A DNA stretch of 64,000 nt from Cheilinus undulatus (lineage: Eukaryota > Chordata > Actinopteri > Labriformes > Labridae): assembly GCF_018320785.1 (NCBI RefSeq), contig NC_054877.1, positions 32,696,151 through 32,760,150 of the forward strand, read 5' to 3'. Made by a program: the position numbers and the translations under genes. A model generated the notes under the pieces. It ran no database searches. It saw only the letters and a list, made by a program, of their open reading frames with translations, and had not been told where the DNA came from. Each line of letters begins with the position of its first letter. Within the stretch, counting starts at the first letter, position 1. Of this stretch, positions 22,801-50,106 are shown one piece after another.

Positions 22801-23978
22801 ACAAGGGGGGAAAACCCCCTTTCTACTCAATTACCCCTGCTGCCCTTGGCCACCGAGCAAACACAAAGGAATCCAGCTTCATTAAAACCATCTCAGCCAG
22901 GAACGAACCAAACAGCTAATTTATCACCAGCAGCCATGTAGACAGTGAGGGACTGGACAGACAGAGACACAAACACTGGTGGATGGTTTCCAGATTCAGC
23001 CTGAGGCAAAGATACGCATCTTTCACATGGACTCAATTTTTATCAGCTCTGTGTGTATGTGTCTGTGGAAGTGAGTGGGCGGATTTGAAGAAACTTGACA
23101 GCAACTCCAATACAGTCCTTCAGGCAATATGCAACTTTGACAGCTGTGTGCACTTGTGTGTGCAGGATTGGCTGTCTTAATGCAAATGAAACAAGGGAAA
23201 GAAGGGAGAGGAGGAAACATGAATGCTATGCCCGCCAGGCGGTGGGGATTTGGGGAAAAGGGGAGGTAGGAAGAGAAAGGAGTGAAAGAAAGGTAGAGAT
23301 GCTGCCTGGGGCCTCCACACAGCAGACAGACATTATATATGAGAGGTGGGGGTGAGGATGGGGAGGTGGGGGAGTAGGGGGAGGTACAGGGAGAGAAAAG
23401 GGGTGGTGGAAGAACATTCGAGTTTGCATCTCAGAAGTGCAAAATAGAAAACCGGCTGATGAATAGTGCTGAAATTGAGAAATAAGCCCACAAAGTATGG
23501 TGTCCTCTGTTATTTTTAGCCGACGAAAATGAAGCCACCGGTCATGACATGGAGGCAGCAAACACCTTGATACAAAGCAGTGATTTAGCAGAGGTGCACC
23601 TCAGCAGCTACGGAGTCAAAGTGACTCTTTAAAAAGCACCGCATTGTTTGTGAACGAATCGGTCAGGCCAAGGTAGTGAAATGTGGCAGAAAGTTAGCGT
23701 TTACCGTCCGTTATTCTTTAAAAACACTAACAACGTGCGTATGAAGGCATTTAACAAAGAGACAAACTACAAACTTTATCCGTTGAGACGTTAACGTTTG
23801 AATTTCAACAGGCACGCGCGCAAAAAGACAAACGTTAGCTTGATAAATGATAAAAGTAAATGATAAACTTACCAATTAAACCGCCGACCATGAAGGCAAA
23901 CGCCTGGAACAAAAGCAGAGTAACTCCCACTATCACCAACTTTTTGGTGCTCATATTCTCAATAATAGCCCCCGCCAT
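4729..23978 (-). CDS. wls: wls, Wntless Wnt-cargo receptor (5' half of gene, exons 1-5)
   Basis: Wntless (GPR177/Evi) is a multipass membrane protein that binds lipid-modified Wnt proteins in the ER/Golgi and carries them to the cell surface. Coding pieces are 23873-23978, 15512-15784, 6072-6196, 5040-5201 and 4729-4865, joined in frame by GT/AG introns to give about 268 residues. Residues 1-35 hold MAGAIIENMSTKKL and the first hydrophobic segment. Residues 36-222 form the lumenal domain with the hallmark MSPWFQFML. Residues 223-268 hold NGGFTKVWFAMKTFLTP, the start of the second membrane segment and MMSRPPVLLEK. Vertebrate Wls is about 540 residues, so the C-terminal half is missing. I saw no further exon in 1-4728, so the rest must lie left of the window. 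Identity rests on strong recalled similarity to human WLS throughout. Confidence 0.95.
5040..5201 (-). CDS. wls: wls coding exon 4 (lumenal domain)
   Basis: This 54-codon, phase-0 exon encodes NEGRYYECDLLPFMEVGSVA, then the KYYLLNIRLPVNE and INVGIGEIKDIRLV blocks, nearly identical to vertebrate Wls. Borders are TTCCAG|ACC and GTT|GTAAGT. Confidence 0.95.
5230..5745. mobile_element. hAT-like nonautonomous element, 516 bp
   Basis: It opens TAGGGCTGGGCAATTAATCG and closes ...ATCATTCAGCCCTA, short terminal inverted repeats of the hAT type. The flanks TTTAAAAT (5222-5229) and TTTAAAAC (5746-5753) match at 7 of 8 bases, as expected for an 8-bp hAT target duplication. It lies in wls intron 3 and has no transposase frame. 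Confidence 0.75.
6072..6196 (-). CDS. wls: wls coding exon 3 (lumenal domain)
   Basis: The acceptor TTCTAG|AT continues the frame into a segment containing GLAYRDD and EWTEMAHSFEQRKL, matching the family's SLAYRDD...EWTEMAHE region. An Asn-Phe-Thr sequon lies near the exon end and is a possible N-glycosylation site if lumenal. The donor AAG|GTGCAG is a weaker but valid site. The exon ends in phase 0. Confidence 0.9.
7531..7557 (+). repeat. poly(A) tract, 27 bases
   Basis: A run of 27 A residues inside wls intron 2 with no clear retroposon body beside it. Confidence 0.9.
7753..8351. mobile_element. hAT-like nonautonomous element, 599 bp, perfect 8-bp TSD
   Basis: The ends are inverted repeats: CACTGGCTCTCAACTGG on the left against CCAGTTGAGAGCCACTG on the right, 16 of 17 matching. 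The target duplication ATTTAAAC is perfect (7745-7752 and 8352-8359). It has no transposase frame. At about 8203-8240 it contains a segment related to the Tc1-like tail at 62.24 kb. A partial relative of its left end lies at 45079. Confidence 0.85.
9062..9484. mobile_element. hAT-like nonautonomous element, split from its flank by a SINE
   Basis: It opens TAGGGCTTTCAGTATTAATGC and closes TGATTAAAAATTTCCATC...TTTGACAGCCCTA, the ends of a common vertebrate hAT group. A clear 8-bp target duplication was not found on the left, so the left border is less certain. A SINE inserted at its right terminus. Confidence 0.55.
9493..9679 (-). mobile_element. tRNA-derived SINE with 16-bp target duplication
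   Basis: Read on the minus strand, the head begins near 9679 with GTGGCCGAGTGGTTAAGGC (an A box of Leu/Ser tRNA type), followed by GGTTCGAATCC (B box). The body ends in a poly(A) tail seen as T residues at about 9492-9503. The flanks are the direct repeat CAGCCCTACTTATTCT (9477-9492 and 9680-9695). This is direct evidence of retroposition. Confidence 0.88.
12202..12777. repeat. ACCTCCGCC/GGCGGAGGT interspersed repeat, copy 1
   Basis: It starts TTACCTCCGCCAAGGAGGTT and ends GGCGGAGGTCTGCACTCTCT...TTTTCTAGTT, so the ends carry an inverted ACCTCCGCC/GGCGGAGGT pair. Internally a block with AAAGGATTCT...ACTATTGGGAGA...GGCTAATGG occurs twice. The copy at 55703 shares the whole layout. The family is common in fish genomes; I cannot place it in a class. 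Confidence 0.75.
12832..13570. mobile_element. hAT-like fragment(s)
   Basis: It begins TAGGGCTGCAGTAAACGAGTC with following sequence typical of fish hAT derivatives. The right part, near 13550, carries GGCCATATCGCC, which belongs to a different hAT-like end, so this is probably a mosaic. Borders are approximate. Confidence 0.4.
15512..15784 (-). CDS. wls: wls coding exon 2 (lumenal domain)
   Basis: The acceptor CAACAG|CT joins exon 1 in phase and gives an Ala-Pro-rich linker. The exon then encodes WFMPWGPNQCDKIR, the IEANNIVFAVHIP segment and MSPWFQFML, all signatures of the Wls lumenal domain. It ends in phase 1 with the donor G|GTGAGA. It covers about 91 residues, including conserved cysteines. 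Confidence 0.95.
19272..19314. repeat. Perfect hairpin, 16-bp stem
   Basis: ACACTGAGCATGTCTA at 19272-19287 is exactly complementary, inverted, to TAGACATGCTCAGTGT at 19299-19314, with an 11-base AT-rich loop. The stem does not extend outward. Confidence 0.9.
19331..19365. repeat. Perfect hairpin, 14-bp stem
   Basis: CATTTAGAGTCTTA at 19331-19344 pairs exactly with TAAGACTCTAAATG at 19352-19365 around a 7-base loop. It lies 16 bases after the preceding hairpin. Confidence 0.9.
20303..20921. mobile_element. hAT-like nonautonomous element, 619 bp, nested in Tc1 relic
   Basis: It starts TAGGGCTGTAACGGTACGG and ends ...TAGCTTTACACCCT, imperfect inverted termini. The perfect 8-bp duplication GTGTTCAC flanks it (20295-20302 and 20922-20929). 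Removing it restores a continuous Tc1-like sequence (CATCAGTGTTCACGATTC). Confidence 0.88.
21098..21664. mobile_element. Second nested element, hAT-like
   Basis: It starts AAGGGGTGTCCAAATGATGG and ends ...AGTTTGGAAACCCCTG, so the termini are inverted AGGGGTKTCCAAA repeats. It interrupts the Tc1-like C-terminal region. No clean 8-bp duplication is seen, and about a dozen bases of the host element seem lost at the junction, so borders are approximate. Confidence 0.65.
21729..22257. mobile_element. Third nested element, hAT-like, 529 bp
   Basis: It starts CAGTGTAAATTCTGACCG and ends ATTCGACAAAATTAACACCA, inverted termini of a common fish hAT derivative. The flanks ATCTGATT (21721-21728) and ATCCGGTT (22258-22265) match at 6 of 8 bases, an aged target duplication. 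Removing it rejoins the Tc1-like reading toward GAGATGCTGTGG. Confidence 0.75.
23873..23978 (-). CDS. wls: wls coding exon 1 (start codon)
   Basis: The ATG at 23978 opens MAGAIIENMSTKKL, the conserved Wls N-terminus, followed by a hydrophobic run (VIVGVTLLLFQAFAFMVGG) that is the first membrane segment. The exon ends in phase 1 at a consensus donor (G|GTAAGT). No better upstream ATG is in frame. Confidence 0.93.
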
Positions 23979-24280
23979 TGCGAAGGAAAGGCAGGAGAAA
24001 ATAAATCACACGGAGCGAGAAACAAACAATAATGTGGTGGAAAAGAGACAAAACGTTGCATCAACGGCAAGAAGGAAGGCAAGCTGGGCCCCCTCCACCG
24101 CTCTGCTTCTGCCTTTCAACTTCGAAGGAGGAAAGAAAGAAAAAACAGGAGTCACATGACCGAGTAGCACTCAGCTTTATCCCCGAACAGCCAACACCAG
24201 ACAGGGAGAGATGTGTGGAGCGCCACCGCATTGCAATAGGCTCTGGTAATGCAGGTTACCGTGCCATTGAATGCTCGTAA
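23979..24280 (-). promoter_or_regulatory. wls: wls 5' UTR and promoter region
   Basis: The bases upstream of the wls ATG are more GC-rich and CpG-containing than the surroundings and lack recognisable repeats, as expected for a 5' UTR and a broad promoter. At 24151-24160 there is GTCACATGAC, containing TCACATGA, an E-box/M-box type site bound by MITF/TFE-family factors in other genes. No TATA box was seen. The transcription start was not determined. Confidence 0.5.
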
Positions 24281-24664
24281 TAGCGCCCCTGTTGTGAGGG
24301 GGAGCTGCAGCCTACATGGCTATTTAAAGGAAGGTTTCAAAGGTCTCATTTCAAGTTTAGTGCCCAATAGCCGTCAACACATTGTTCTTCAATTTCTATT
24401 TTGGTTAGACTTGAAAAAGGCATAGCACGGATATTTTTGAATAATACTTGTCTTTAGGCTAAGAGCTATTTTGCATCTCAAAAGGCACTGTCTATGGAAG
24501 AAATATAAGAAGGGTACACAAATAAGTGCATCGTACTAATTCAAGAAAATAGGCTACTCAAAGTGCTTAAAATGTGAAGCTCTTGTCAGGAACTTTCAGT
24601 TTGTGACCCCAACTCACTGTGAGTCTTTGCTTCAGGAACTTTAAACATGTTGTCTCTACAGTAT
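24281..24664. other. Upstream flank of wls
   Basis: Unique-looking sequence between the wls promoter and the minisatellite element. No exon, repeat or strong motif was recognised. Confidence 0.4.
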
Positions 24665-25650
24665 CAAGGCCGCCCTTAAGGGGGGATAAGAGGGAGAGCT
24701 TTCTGGGGCCCAGCCAAATGGGGGCCCACGAAGGTCAGCAAAATCATGGTCCATTGTAAAGTTAATCTATGATAACCATATTTCATTTTTCTATATTTAA
24801 CCTGAATAATAACCGCTCTCATAAAAACAAAAAAATATGAATTTTATTTATCTATACTATTGTACAATATAGCCTTTCTCAAAATGTAGACCCCTTTCCT
24901 TAAAACAGGATTACCGTTTTTGGTAATGCCAACAACATGAATGGGAACATTGGCTAAGCCATTTAGAAAGCAATGTCAGACTCCATGGCTAGAGTGGATG
25001 TGCACAAATGTTAGGATGCTAGATAATAAAGTAGAAGGAATTAAAATAAATTTAAGAATAAACTATTCAAATAACTGTGAAAAAGGGAAAAAAACAGGTT
25101 AAAAGTGGCAAAAAATGCATGAAAAATGTTGTTTAAAATGGTTACAGAGTGGCAAAAGTTGGATCAAAAAGGCAAAATGTGATCCCAGCACAAATAGGTC
25201 TGGAAAAGCAGAAAGGGGTTCAAAATGAGCAGAAAAATGGTGAAAACTGCTAAGAAGTTGAAAAAGTGGTTCGAAAATGGCATAAAAGTGATAAAGATGG
25301 GCAGATAAAGTGGTGAAAGTGAATAAAGGAAATAGCAAAAATAAGTCAAAAGTAGCAAAATGGGCAAAAAGTTGCAAAAACGGATTAAAATGATGAAAAA
25401 ATGTGTTAAATGCAGATAAAAACTGGGACAAAATCAGTAAGGAGTTAAAAAGTGGTATGAATAAGTAATTTGAACATCACGACCCAGTAATAGCTTGATA
25501 CGATCTTGATCTACAAAATAAGGCAAATGTTTGCCAGGATACCAATGTTACTGATCCAGCACACATTGATATCGTCAATAAATCCCAACTGGGGAGTGCC
25601 CATTTACTGGGTTGTTCAGGGGGATGGCCAGTTCTTATGGCAGGCCTGAG
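24665..25650. repeat. Interspersed repeat with internal minisatellite, copy B
   Basis: It begins CAAGGCCGCCCTTAAGGGGG and shares the flank GTCAGCAAAATCATGGTCC and the tail (TGTTTGCCAGGAT, TACTGATCCAGCACAC, CCCAACTGGGGAG) with copy A. The core at about 25080-25450 is a degenerate array of the same GGCAAAAATG-type unit. It lacks the 120-bp insertion seen in copy A. Confidence 0.75.
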
Positions 25651-25724
25651 TGGAGTGCATGCACTATCCAGCAGTAGCACATACAGACATAAAAATAACT
25701 ATATAGATTTAATACATATTATTG

Positions 25725-25840
25725 CTGATGGTCTTGTTTGCTGTTGTAGATCATAAAATACATTGGCATTAATTTCAGTCTGTTACATAACAACCTCAAA
25801 AACTCCTTACAGAAGCTTTAAATTTCACAGTGGCCCACAT
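25725..25840. repeat. Diverged repeat unit, left partner
   Basis: The sequence TCTTGTTTGCTGTTGTAGATCATAA...CATAACAACCTCAAAAACTCC is clearly related, in the same orientation, to 27085-27190. A shorter match is at about 49055. The two long copies flank the Tc1-like relic at 26.07-27.05 kb. Confidence 0.55.
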
Positions 25841-26070
25841 TAAATAAGCTTCTGTCATGTCATATGGCATGCTGTTTTCAGGCTGATTTCTTTCATTTGT
25901 CATGGACCTATCATATTAATTTGTAAGTCATGCTCATTCTGTTTTTATGCTCTTTTAAACATTAAAACTCAGTTGCAAAAGGCTAATTTTTTTCATGGAT
26001 TGTTTTTAATTTCCCCAAACAACACACTTTGAGAAAGACTTTTGTGATATGATGTCCTGCTTTGCTATAA

Positions 26071-27050
26071 GTGCATTCAGAAAGTATCACCCCCCCCCCC
26101 CCCCCCCAAAAAACAGAGTTTTCAACCTTTCTGTTTCAAACGTATTCAAAATTTTAAGATAATATTTTTCTGTGCCATGCTCTCTTCACCTTGCCCTTAG
26201 TCCTGGCCAGTCTCCCAGTCCCTGCTGCTGAAAAATACCCCTACAGCATGATGCTGCCACCACCATGCCTCACTGTTGGGATGGTGCTGATCAGGTGATA
26301 AACAGTGCCTAGTTTCCTCCAGACATAACATTTAGAACTGAGGCTAAACAGTTCAGTCTTAGTTCCATCAGACCCAATATCTTGTTTGAGAGTACTTTGG
26401 GTGTTTTTTTTACAAACTCCAAGTGGGCTTTCATGTGTTTTGCACTGAAGAGATGCTTCTATGGCCACTCTGTCATAAGCCTAGATCAGTGGAGGGCTGC
26501 AGTGATGGTTATCCTTCTGGAACTTTGTCCCAGCTCCACCCAGCATCACTGGAGCTCAGTCAGGGTGACCATTGGGGTCTCTGTCCCATCTTTTGCTAAG
26601 GCTTTTCTCCCCTGATTGCTCATGTTGGCTGGGTGACCAGCTCTTGAAAGAGTCCTGGTTATGTCATACTTCCTCCATTTAAGAATCATGGAAGCCACTG
26701 TGCTCTTCTGACTTTCAGATTATTTTTTTTGTACCCTTACCCCAGATCTGTGCCTTGCAACAATTCTGTCTCTGGGCCCTGCTGGCAGTTCCTTTGACCC
26801 CATGGCTTGGTTTTTGCTCTGATATGCATTGTCAGCTCTGAGGCCTTCTATATAAAGGTGTGTGCATTTCCAAATCATGTCCAGTCGAGGTATAGAAACA
26901 TCTCAGCAATGATCCAGAGAAATTGGAGGCAAAGTTTTTGCAGAGTTTGAATACTTACATCAATATGGTGGTTCAGTTTTTTTGTTTCAATAAATTCTCT
27001 AAATTTCTAACATTCTATTTTCACTGTGTCATTTTGAGGTACTTAGTATA
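26071..27050 (-). mobile_element. Tc1-like relic with inverted-repeat-type ends
   Basis: The left end GTGCATTCAGAAAGTATCAC runs into an 18-C tract (26090-26107). On the minus strand a decayed transposase includes VRHGGGSIML, the conserved block around a catalytic Asp region of Tc1 transposases. The same family occurs at 60865-61200. Frames are broken. Confidence 0.75.
26090..26107 (+). repeat. poly(C) tract, 18 bases
   Basis: Eighteen C residues inside the left end of the Tc1-like relic, probably an expansion of a CCCC motif native to the terminus. Confidence 0.9.
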
Positions 27051-27084
27051 GACTAATTAAAATAAAAATGAATTTTCTTTATGC

Positions 27085-27190
27085 AGTTAGTCTTGTTTGC
27101 TTTAGTAGCTCATAACGTGACATCAGTGTTAATTTTGGTTGATTTCATAACCATCAAAACACTCCACACAGGAGCTATAAAGTATAACCC
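27085..27190. repeat. Diverged repeat unit, right partner
   Basis: TCTTGTTTGCTTTAGTAGCTCATAA...CATAACCATCAAAACACTCC matches 25725-25840 in direct orientation. Confidence 0.55.
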
Positions 27191-27671
27191 TTCACTGTCA
27201 GAGCATTTGGCAAAGGAAGCAAATTAATTAAAGGGCTCATCAGTATATCCACTTTTGTTGCAGAGGACACTGACTGTAAAGACTGTGCTCATTATAATGC
27301 CATTTGCACAATGGTGTCTGAAAACACCGTATAACTGCAGGATAGACAGTTTCAGGCTGTAAAGCTTGATGTTTCTTCTCTCAGAAACCTGTGTGCCTGT
27401 GCATCCTGAAGGACAGCACAGATGTGAGCTGAGCTTTCATGTCTTTTTCCTGCTTAGACAGATGCTATGAGCTGCACAGAGATCCCCAAATCACTTCCCA
27501 GGAGAGGAGCGGAGAGGAAACTCAGTGAGAGCTGGCTGACAGTTTCTGTAGGTCTGAGTCAAATAATAAATCCTGCTGTTTTAGAATCTGCACAGATTTA
27601 GGACTAATCTCATCCATGTATTCATCAGCCCAAGAAATATTCGCTCAAAATGCATGTTTGAAATAGAGAGT

Positions 27672-28250
27672 TTTATTTTGAAGCCATCCATGTGAATATT
27701 TCAAGGTTGACAAAACCAACACGTACAAACCAAAGCACGCCTTTTAAAGTTCACAAGCACAGAAAAGGATAAAAATAAAATGCAGCATGCAACTTCTCTA
27801 AGAGTGCAACACTTGAGTACCAATGAGTAAACACAAAACCTGTGGAAAATGGGCAGTATGGGGAGGTTCTGAGGTACATGTTCATTACGGAGAAAAAAAA
27901 CATGACAATGTCAAAGCACAAGTAAACAAAGGATAGGTCCTGATTTCAAAAACATCTTTTTTCCCATTTTTATTCATATTTTAGGCTTAGATCGGATGTG
28001 ATGGCAACAGGCAGCAGATCAGTAAATCATTTCTACAGTATAGTTTTAAGATGATGTTACACCAGGTAGTCATTTGACTAATGTTGGGATGCACTCCTGT
28101 TGTTGTAGTCTGATGCACTGAAACCTGGCCAAGGCAAAGAGGCAACCTGATAACAGTGATTACATTAGTTTTGGCACTTAGGGACTGGAGTTAAGATAAA
28201 ATGGCAGTAGAAAGTGCAGGGGGGGGGGGCCTGATAGGAGGGTATTGCAT
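27672..28250 (-). other. Probable 3' UTR of the scinderin-like gene
   Basis: After the stop codon the minus strand runs through unique-looking sequence. It meets AATAAA hexamers at 27969-27974 and 27672-27677. Either could be the poly(A) signal. The actual cleavage site is not visible. An 11-base G tract lies at 28219-28229. Confidence 0.4.
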
Positions 28251-46255
<18,005 letters not shown>

Positions 46256-47849
46256 GATGGCTCTGAGAAAGAAGAAGAGAAAAGATGAGAATAGATATGT
46301 TGATGCAAGAGGACATAGGAAGAGAATAAAGAGTGGTTTTAGTTTATATTTTTTATTTTTTACATGCAAACTTTGCTGCAAATTGAGTTTTATGAGTCCT
46401 CATCCAACATTAGGACGAGGGAAGACAGATGCAGCAGACATTAGAGATAACATAATAATGTCAGAGTGTTTTTTCTGCCTTGGACATCATCTTGTGCTTC
46501 CTGAACATGTTTTTGTAGAGTTGTGGGTTACAGCTGAGAGACACAAACCCACAGTGGTTATAAATACATGTGTTATCACGACAGGGGGCCTCTTACCTTA
46601 TTTGGACTTTCAGTGTAAAGACCAAACCAGACAAACTTGTTCTTTAGGCTGCCATTAAAGTTGTTCCTTACACATGAGTAAATTGTTAAAATGCCTTTGT
46701 CATTGAGATTTCTGGAGTTAATTGTTTATATCTTTTGCATGTCATGAAAAAGTGAACATACAAGCCTCTAGGAGGGTTAAATGCTCTGCTTATTGCTGTC
46801 ATTGGCCAGTTAAAACCATTTATGTGATCTAAACTGCTGAATTCCTGGCAGGTATGGTTTCCATGTTTAGTATAAACACATACAAGGGTTGGGAGAGAAA
46901 AGGCGGCGCATAACGTCTTTGTTTTAGGACACTAAGCTCATAAAAACCATAAAATTGTCTGATATGAAGAATGCATTCAAGTGAAGCCAGAGTGATGCAC
47001 TTTGAACCTTTATTAGTTGATATTTAATCAGTGATATGCCTCAGAAAAGAGATAACTTCTGAACACACCTGACCTGGTTTTCTAACATACATATTTTATG
47101 TCTTACAGCTGATATGAAGAGAAACCAACATTTACTATCACTGTATTATAACTGTCTACAAACAGCTCCAGCAACAGTAAACAAAAATGTCAGGATTGTT
47201 TTGAAAATCATGCATGGATTATGCAGATTTTCTAGATTATAAGAGATTACAAGGCAGAATACAAATCACTGTGGCAGCAGGATTATTGCTTCAGTAAGGC
47301 TGACTTTGATGACGCAAGATTTGCAATGTCAACTTCCTCACTTCTGCTCTATTTTACAATTCACTCTTTAGCTCTGTGATACATTTGTAATACTGAGGAG
47401 TGAAGGAATACTGAAGTATACTCAAGTACAATAAAATATAATTCATTTAAAGTTTACTTAAAGCACTGAGTGGTTACTTTTAATGCCTGAGGGGGCTGAA
47501 ATGTAAAGTTTAAATTGTCCTTCATGTGCAGGCCAAAGATAACATGAATATAATTTTTCAACCATGTTGTTTAATACCTTTTGAAATAAAAAGCAATGCA
47601 TCAGAAAATTTTGTATGTAATGTAGGTTCATTTTCTAATTATGTATGTGGTGGCGTGGTGGCATGTGGTGAAAGGCTCCAGACTGATCTTCTGCCATTTA
47701 GTTTTTTGTTCTGGTTTTTTACACAACACGAGGTTCTATTCAAAATTATATTTCCCCCATAATATCTATCCATCTGCCCATTATCAGTGCTGCGTCCATA
47801 TGTCAGCCCTGTGACCAACTGGTTGCCAGCCAAATGTAAGGGTGCCAGA

Positions 47850-48435
47850 AAACAAAATAGAAATAACTGACAACATCAAGGGCAAAAAAAGTGAATGAAG
47901 GTTTGAAAGTGGCATAAATGGGTTAAAAGTGGCAACAATTGCTGAGAAGGTGGCAAAAATGGGTTACAAAAAAACAAGAGGGTCAGAAATGGGTGGGAAA
48001 AATGTAAATAGATGTTCAAAAGTTGCAAAAAATTAGTGAAAATGGCACAAATGGGTTAAAAGTGGAAAAATGGGCAGAAAGGTGGCGAAAAGGTGTTAAA
48101 TACGGCAATAAAGTGATTAAATGAGGGAGAAATATGTTTCAAACATTTAAAAGAGGGGCAAAAATGGGTGGATAAATGTGAATGGATGTTCAAAGTAGCA
48201 AAAATGGGTTAAAATGTAATAAATGGATGAAAAGGTGACAAAAATGTATTGAAAATCACCAAAAAGGGCAAAAATGGTCCCATAAAGTAGTGAAAATATT
48301 TTAAAAAGTGACAAAAACGGGTTATAAAAATGAATAAGGGCAAAACGAGAGGGTAAAATGGTCAATAGGTGTTAAAAAGAGGCAAAAAGTGGCAAACATT
48401 GATTATGAGTGCTAAAATGTGCATAAAAATGTGAT
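47850..48435. repeat. Minisatellite array, copy C
   Basis: A degenerate tandem array of a roughly 20-bp unit (AAAAGTGGCAAAAATGGGTT) of the same kind as the cores of the 3178 and 24665 elements. The 5' flank CAAGGCCGCCC is absent here. The array sits between scraps of the fish SINE-like repeat (about 47765-47835 and 48436-48500). Confidence 0.75.
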
Positions 48436-48664
48436 GTATAGAGACAACCAACCAGGCACACTCACACCTACGGGCAATTTAGAGTAACCTAAAGAGTGTG
48501 GTTTTGGTCCATGGTAGGAAGCTGGAGTAGCCAGAAAGAACTTAAGCAAGCATGGTCAGATAATACACTTCACATAGAGAAACCCTGACTGACATGGAAT
48601 CTGGCCAACCCATCTGCTTTGCAAGGTTATCCTTTCTTTTAATAGGCATTAAAATTGTAATAAT

Positions 48665-49035
48665 ACAGTAACTATGGGGCTGATGGTGGGGCTGTATTTA
48701 GCACTGAAACCTCACAGCAAGAAGGTCCCTGGGTCAAACCCTGATGAGTCAGGGTATTTCTGAAAAGAGTTTATACATTTTCTGTATAGATGTATGGGTT
48801 CTCTCCAGGTTACTCCAACTTCCTCCCACAGTCCAAAGACACGTTCCTCAGGTTAACTGGTGACTCTAACTATCCCATAGGGTGTGAGCATTAGTGTTAC
48901 TGCTTGTCTGCCTCTGTGTACCAGCCCTGTGACTGTCCAGGGTGCACCACGCCTATCACCCAGTGCCAGCTGTGGTACCCTGTGTCCCAGAATAGGACAA
49001 GCAGGATAGATAGTCGATATATGGATGGGTAAGAA
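48665..49035 (+). mobile_element. Common fish SINE-like repeat, second copy
   Basis: It runs from GGGGCTGATGGTGGGGCTG through CACAGCAAGAAGGTCCCTGG, GTATGGGTTCTCTCCAGG and CTTCCTCCCACAGTCCAAAG to GTCCAGGGTGCACCACGCC. This is the full layout of the repeat also seen at 34797. Confidence 0.75.
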
Positions 49036-50013
49036 TAATTAGTCTTGTCCATTATGGTCTTGTTTGCTTTTGTAGGTCTCATAGAGGCAGTTAGATTCTC
49101 CACATAAACCATTAAAACAAACAAATAAACAAACACTATCAACAGCAACAGGAAGAGTAGCCTAATTTGAATTATTGTAGAGTGTGTTCAGTTGTGTGTA
49201 AGTAGTGTCACATTACAGTCTGCAGAGTGAAAACACTGCAGAGTGCTTACCGTAACAGGCTGATCAATAAATGCTGCATCATGGACAAAATGCTCAGATC
49301 ACTTAAGTTTTATCTTGTCCAGAGTTGCACGGTTTATAAGACGTCCTGACGTCATACTATCCATTATGCTACAGGAAGAGTATCTTGGAATCTGATTTTT
49401 ACTTACAGATTGATCCAACTCGAGGATGATGGGACCCTTTTCTCTGGTTTATTCAAAGGAAATATGTATGAATAAAAAAGCTAATTAAAGAAGTTATAAA
49501 AACAGAAATATAAAATAAGCTTCCACTCATTCATTTCGCTCTCATATGAGGTAACATCTCCGCTTTGTGTAACTCTTTTTTTAAGTATTACATAAAATCC
49601 AAACTACAACTTCCTGTATTTTTAACGCAAGTTTCAGCGCTCCAGCAAACTTAAAAAATAAAAGCACATACTATAGCAGATATTTTCTCCTAGAATAAGA
49701 AAAGAAATCGCCTGCGTCTCCATTTCATTACAAATCGTATCGCTTTAGCTCCTCTGTTTTCGGCGCTTTCCACAGCTGCTGTGACTCATAAAGAGGATAA
49801 ATGACGGAGATTTTCCACATCTGGAAATCCTCTCAACACAAACTTTACAGTCCTGAATGAACTCAAATGGCCTCGCGAGAGCAAAAACACGACTAGAGTT
49901 AGCGACAATTTTGACTCATAAAAATCCTGCACGATTAAGAAAAGAAGGCACGAGTACCAAAGTCCATAAAGTGACCAAACGTGCATTCAACAAGGAGAAA
50001 AATAAAAACTCAC

Positions 50014-50075
50014 AGTTTGCAGGATGAATCACACAGGAGAGACCGAAAGGAATGCTGATGGAGGCTGGAGATGAG
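50014..50075 (-). other. scinla: Probable untranslated exon 1 of the scinderin-like gene
   Basis: A consensus donor (CAAACT|GTGAGT) ends this short segment at 50014. A TATA-like box lies about 25-30 bases upstream of its likely start. The first coding exon has a good acceptor 7 bases before its ATG, so an upstream noncoding exon is required. No competing candidate was found between 46.3 and 50 kb. The start position is approximate. Confidence 0.5.
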
Positions 50076-50097
50076 GGAGTGTGCTGTGTGTGGAGGG

Positions 50098-50106
50098 GTT
50101 TTATGT
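50098..50106 (-). promoter_or_regulatory. TATA-like box
   Basis: On the minus strand this reads CATAAAACC, placed at the expected distance from the proposed first exon. A TATA promoter fits a tissue-restricted, strongly expressed gene. Confidence 0.45.

Larger units (their letters stand above)
15785..23872. other. wls intron 1 (8.1 kb)
   Basis: This is intronic DNA between wls exons 1 and 2. From 15.8 to 19.2 kb I saw no feature beyond short chance frames. It then holds the two hairpins at 19272-19365 and the nested transposon block at 19765-22630. The part next to exon 1 (22.9-23.5 kb) is purine-rich with G/A tracts and no recognised element. Confidence 0.5.
46263..50013. other. scin-like first intron (3.7 kb)
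   Basis: Lies between the proposed untranslated exon and the first coding exon. It contains minisatellite copy C (47.9 kb) and a SINE-like repeat (48.7 kb). No exon was recognised. Confidence 0.45.

Noticed and set aside
23226..23561. 111-codon minus-strand frame with a Pro/His run
   Set aside because: It comes from a purine-rich simple-sequence tract (GGTGGGG-type) in wls intron 1. The run of prolines is a composition effect.
47850..48435. CRISPR-like array
   Set aside because: The units are directly adjacent and degenerate with no unique spacers, and the DNA is from a vertebrate nucleus.
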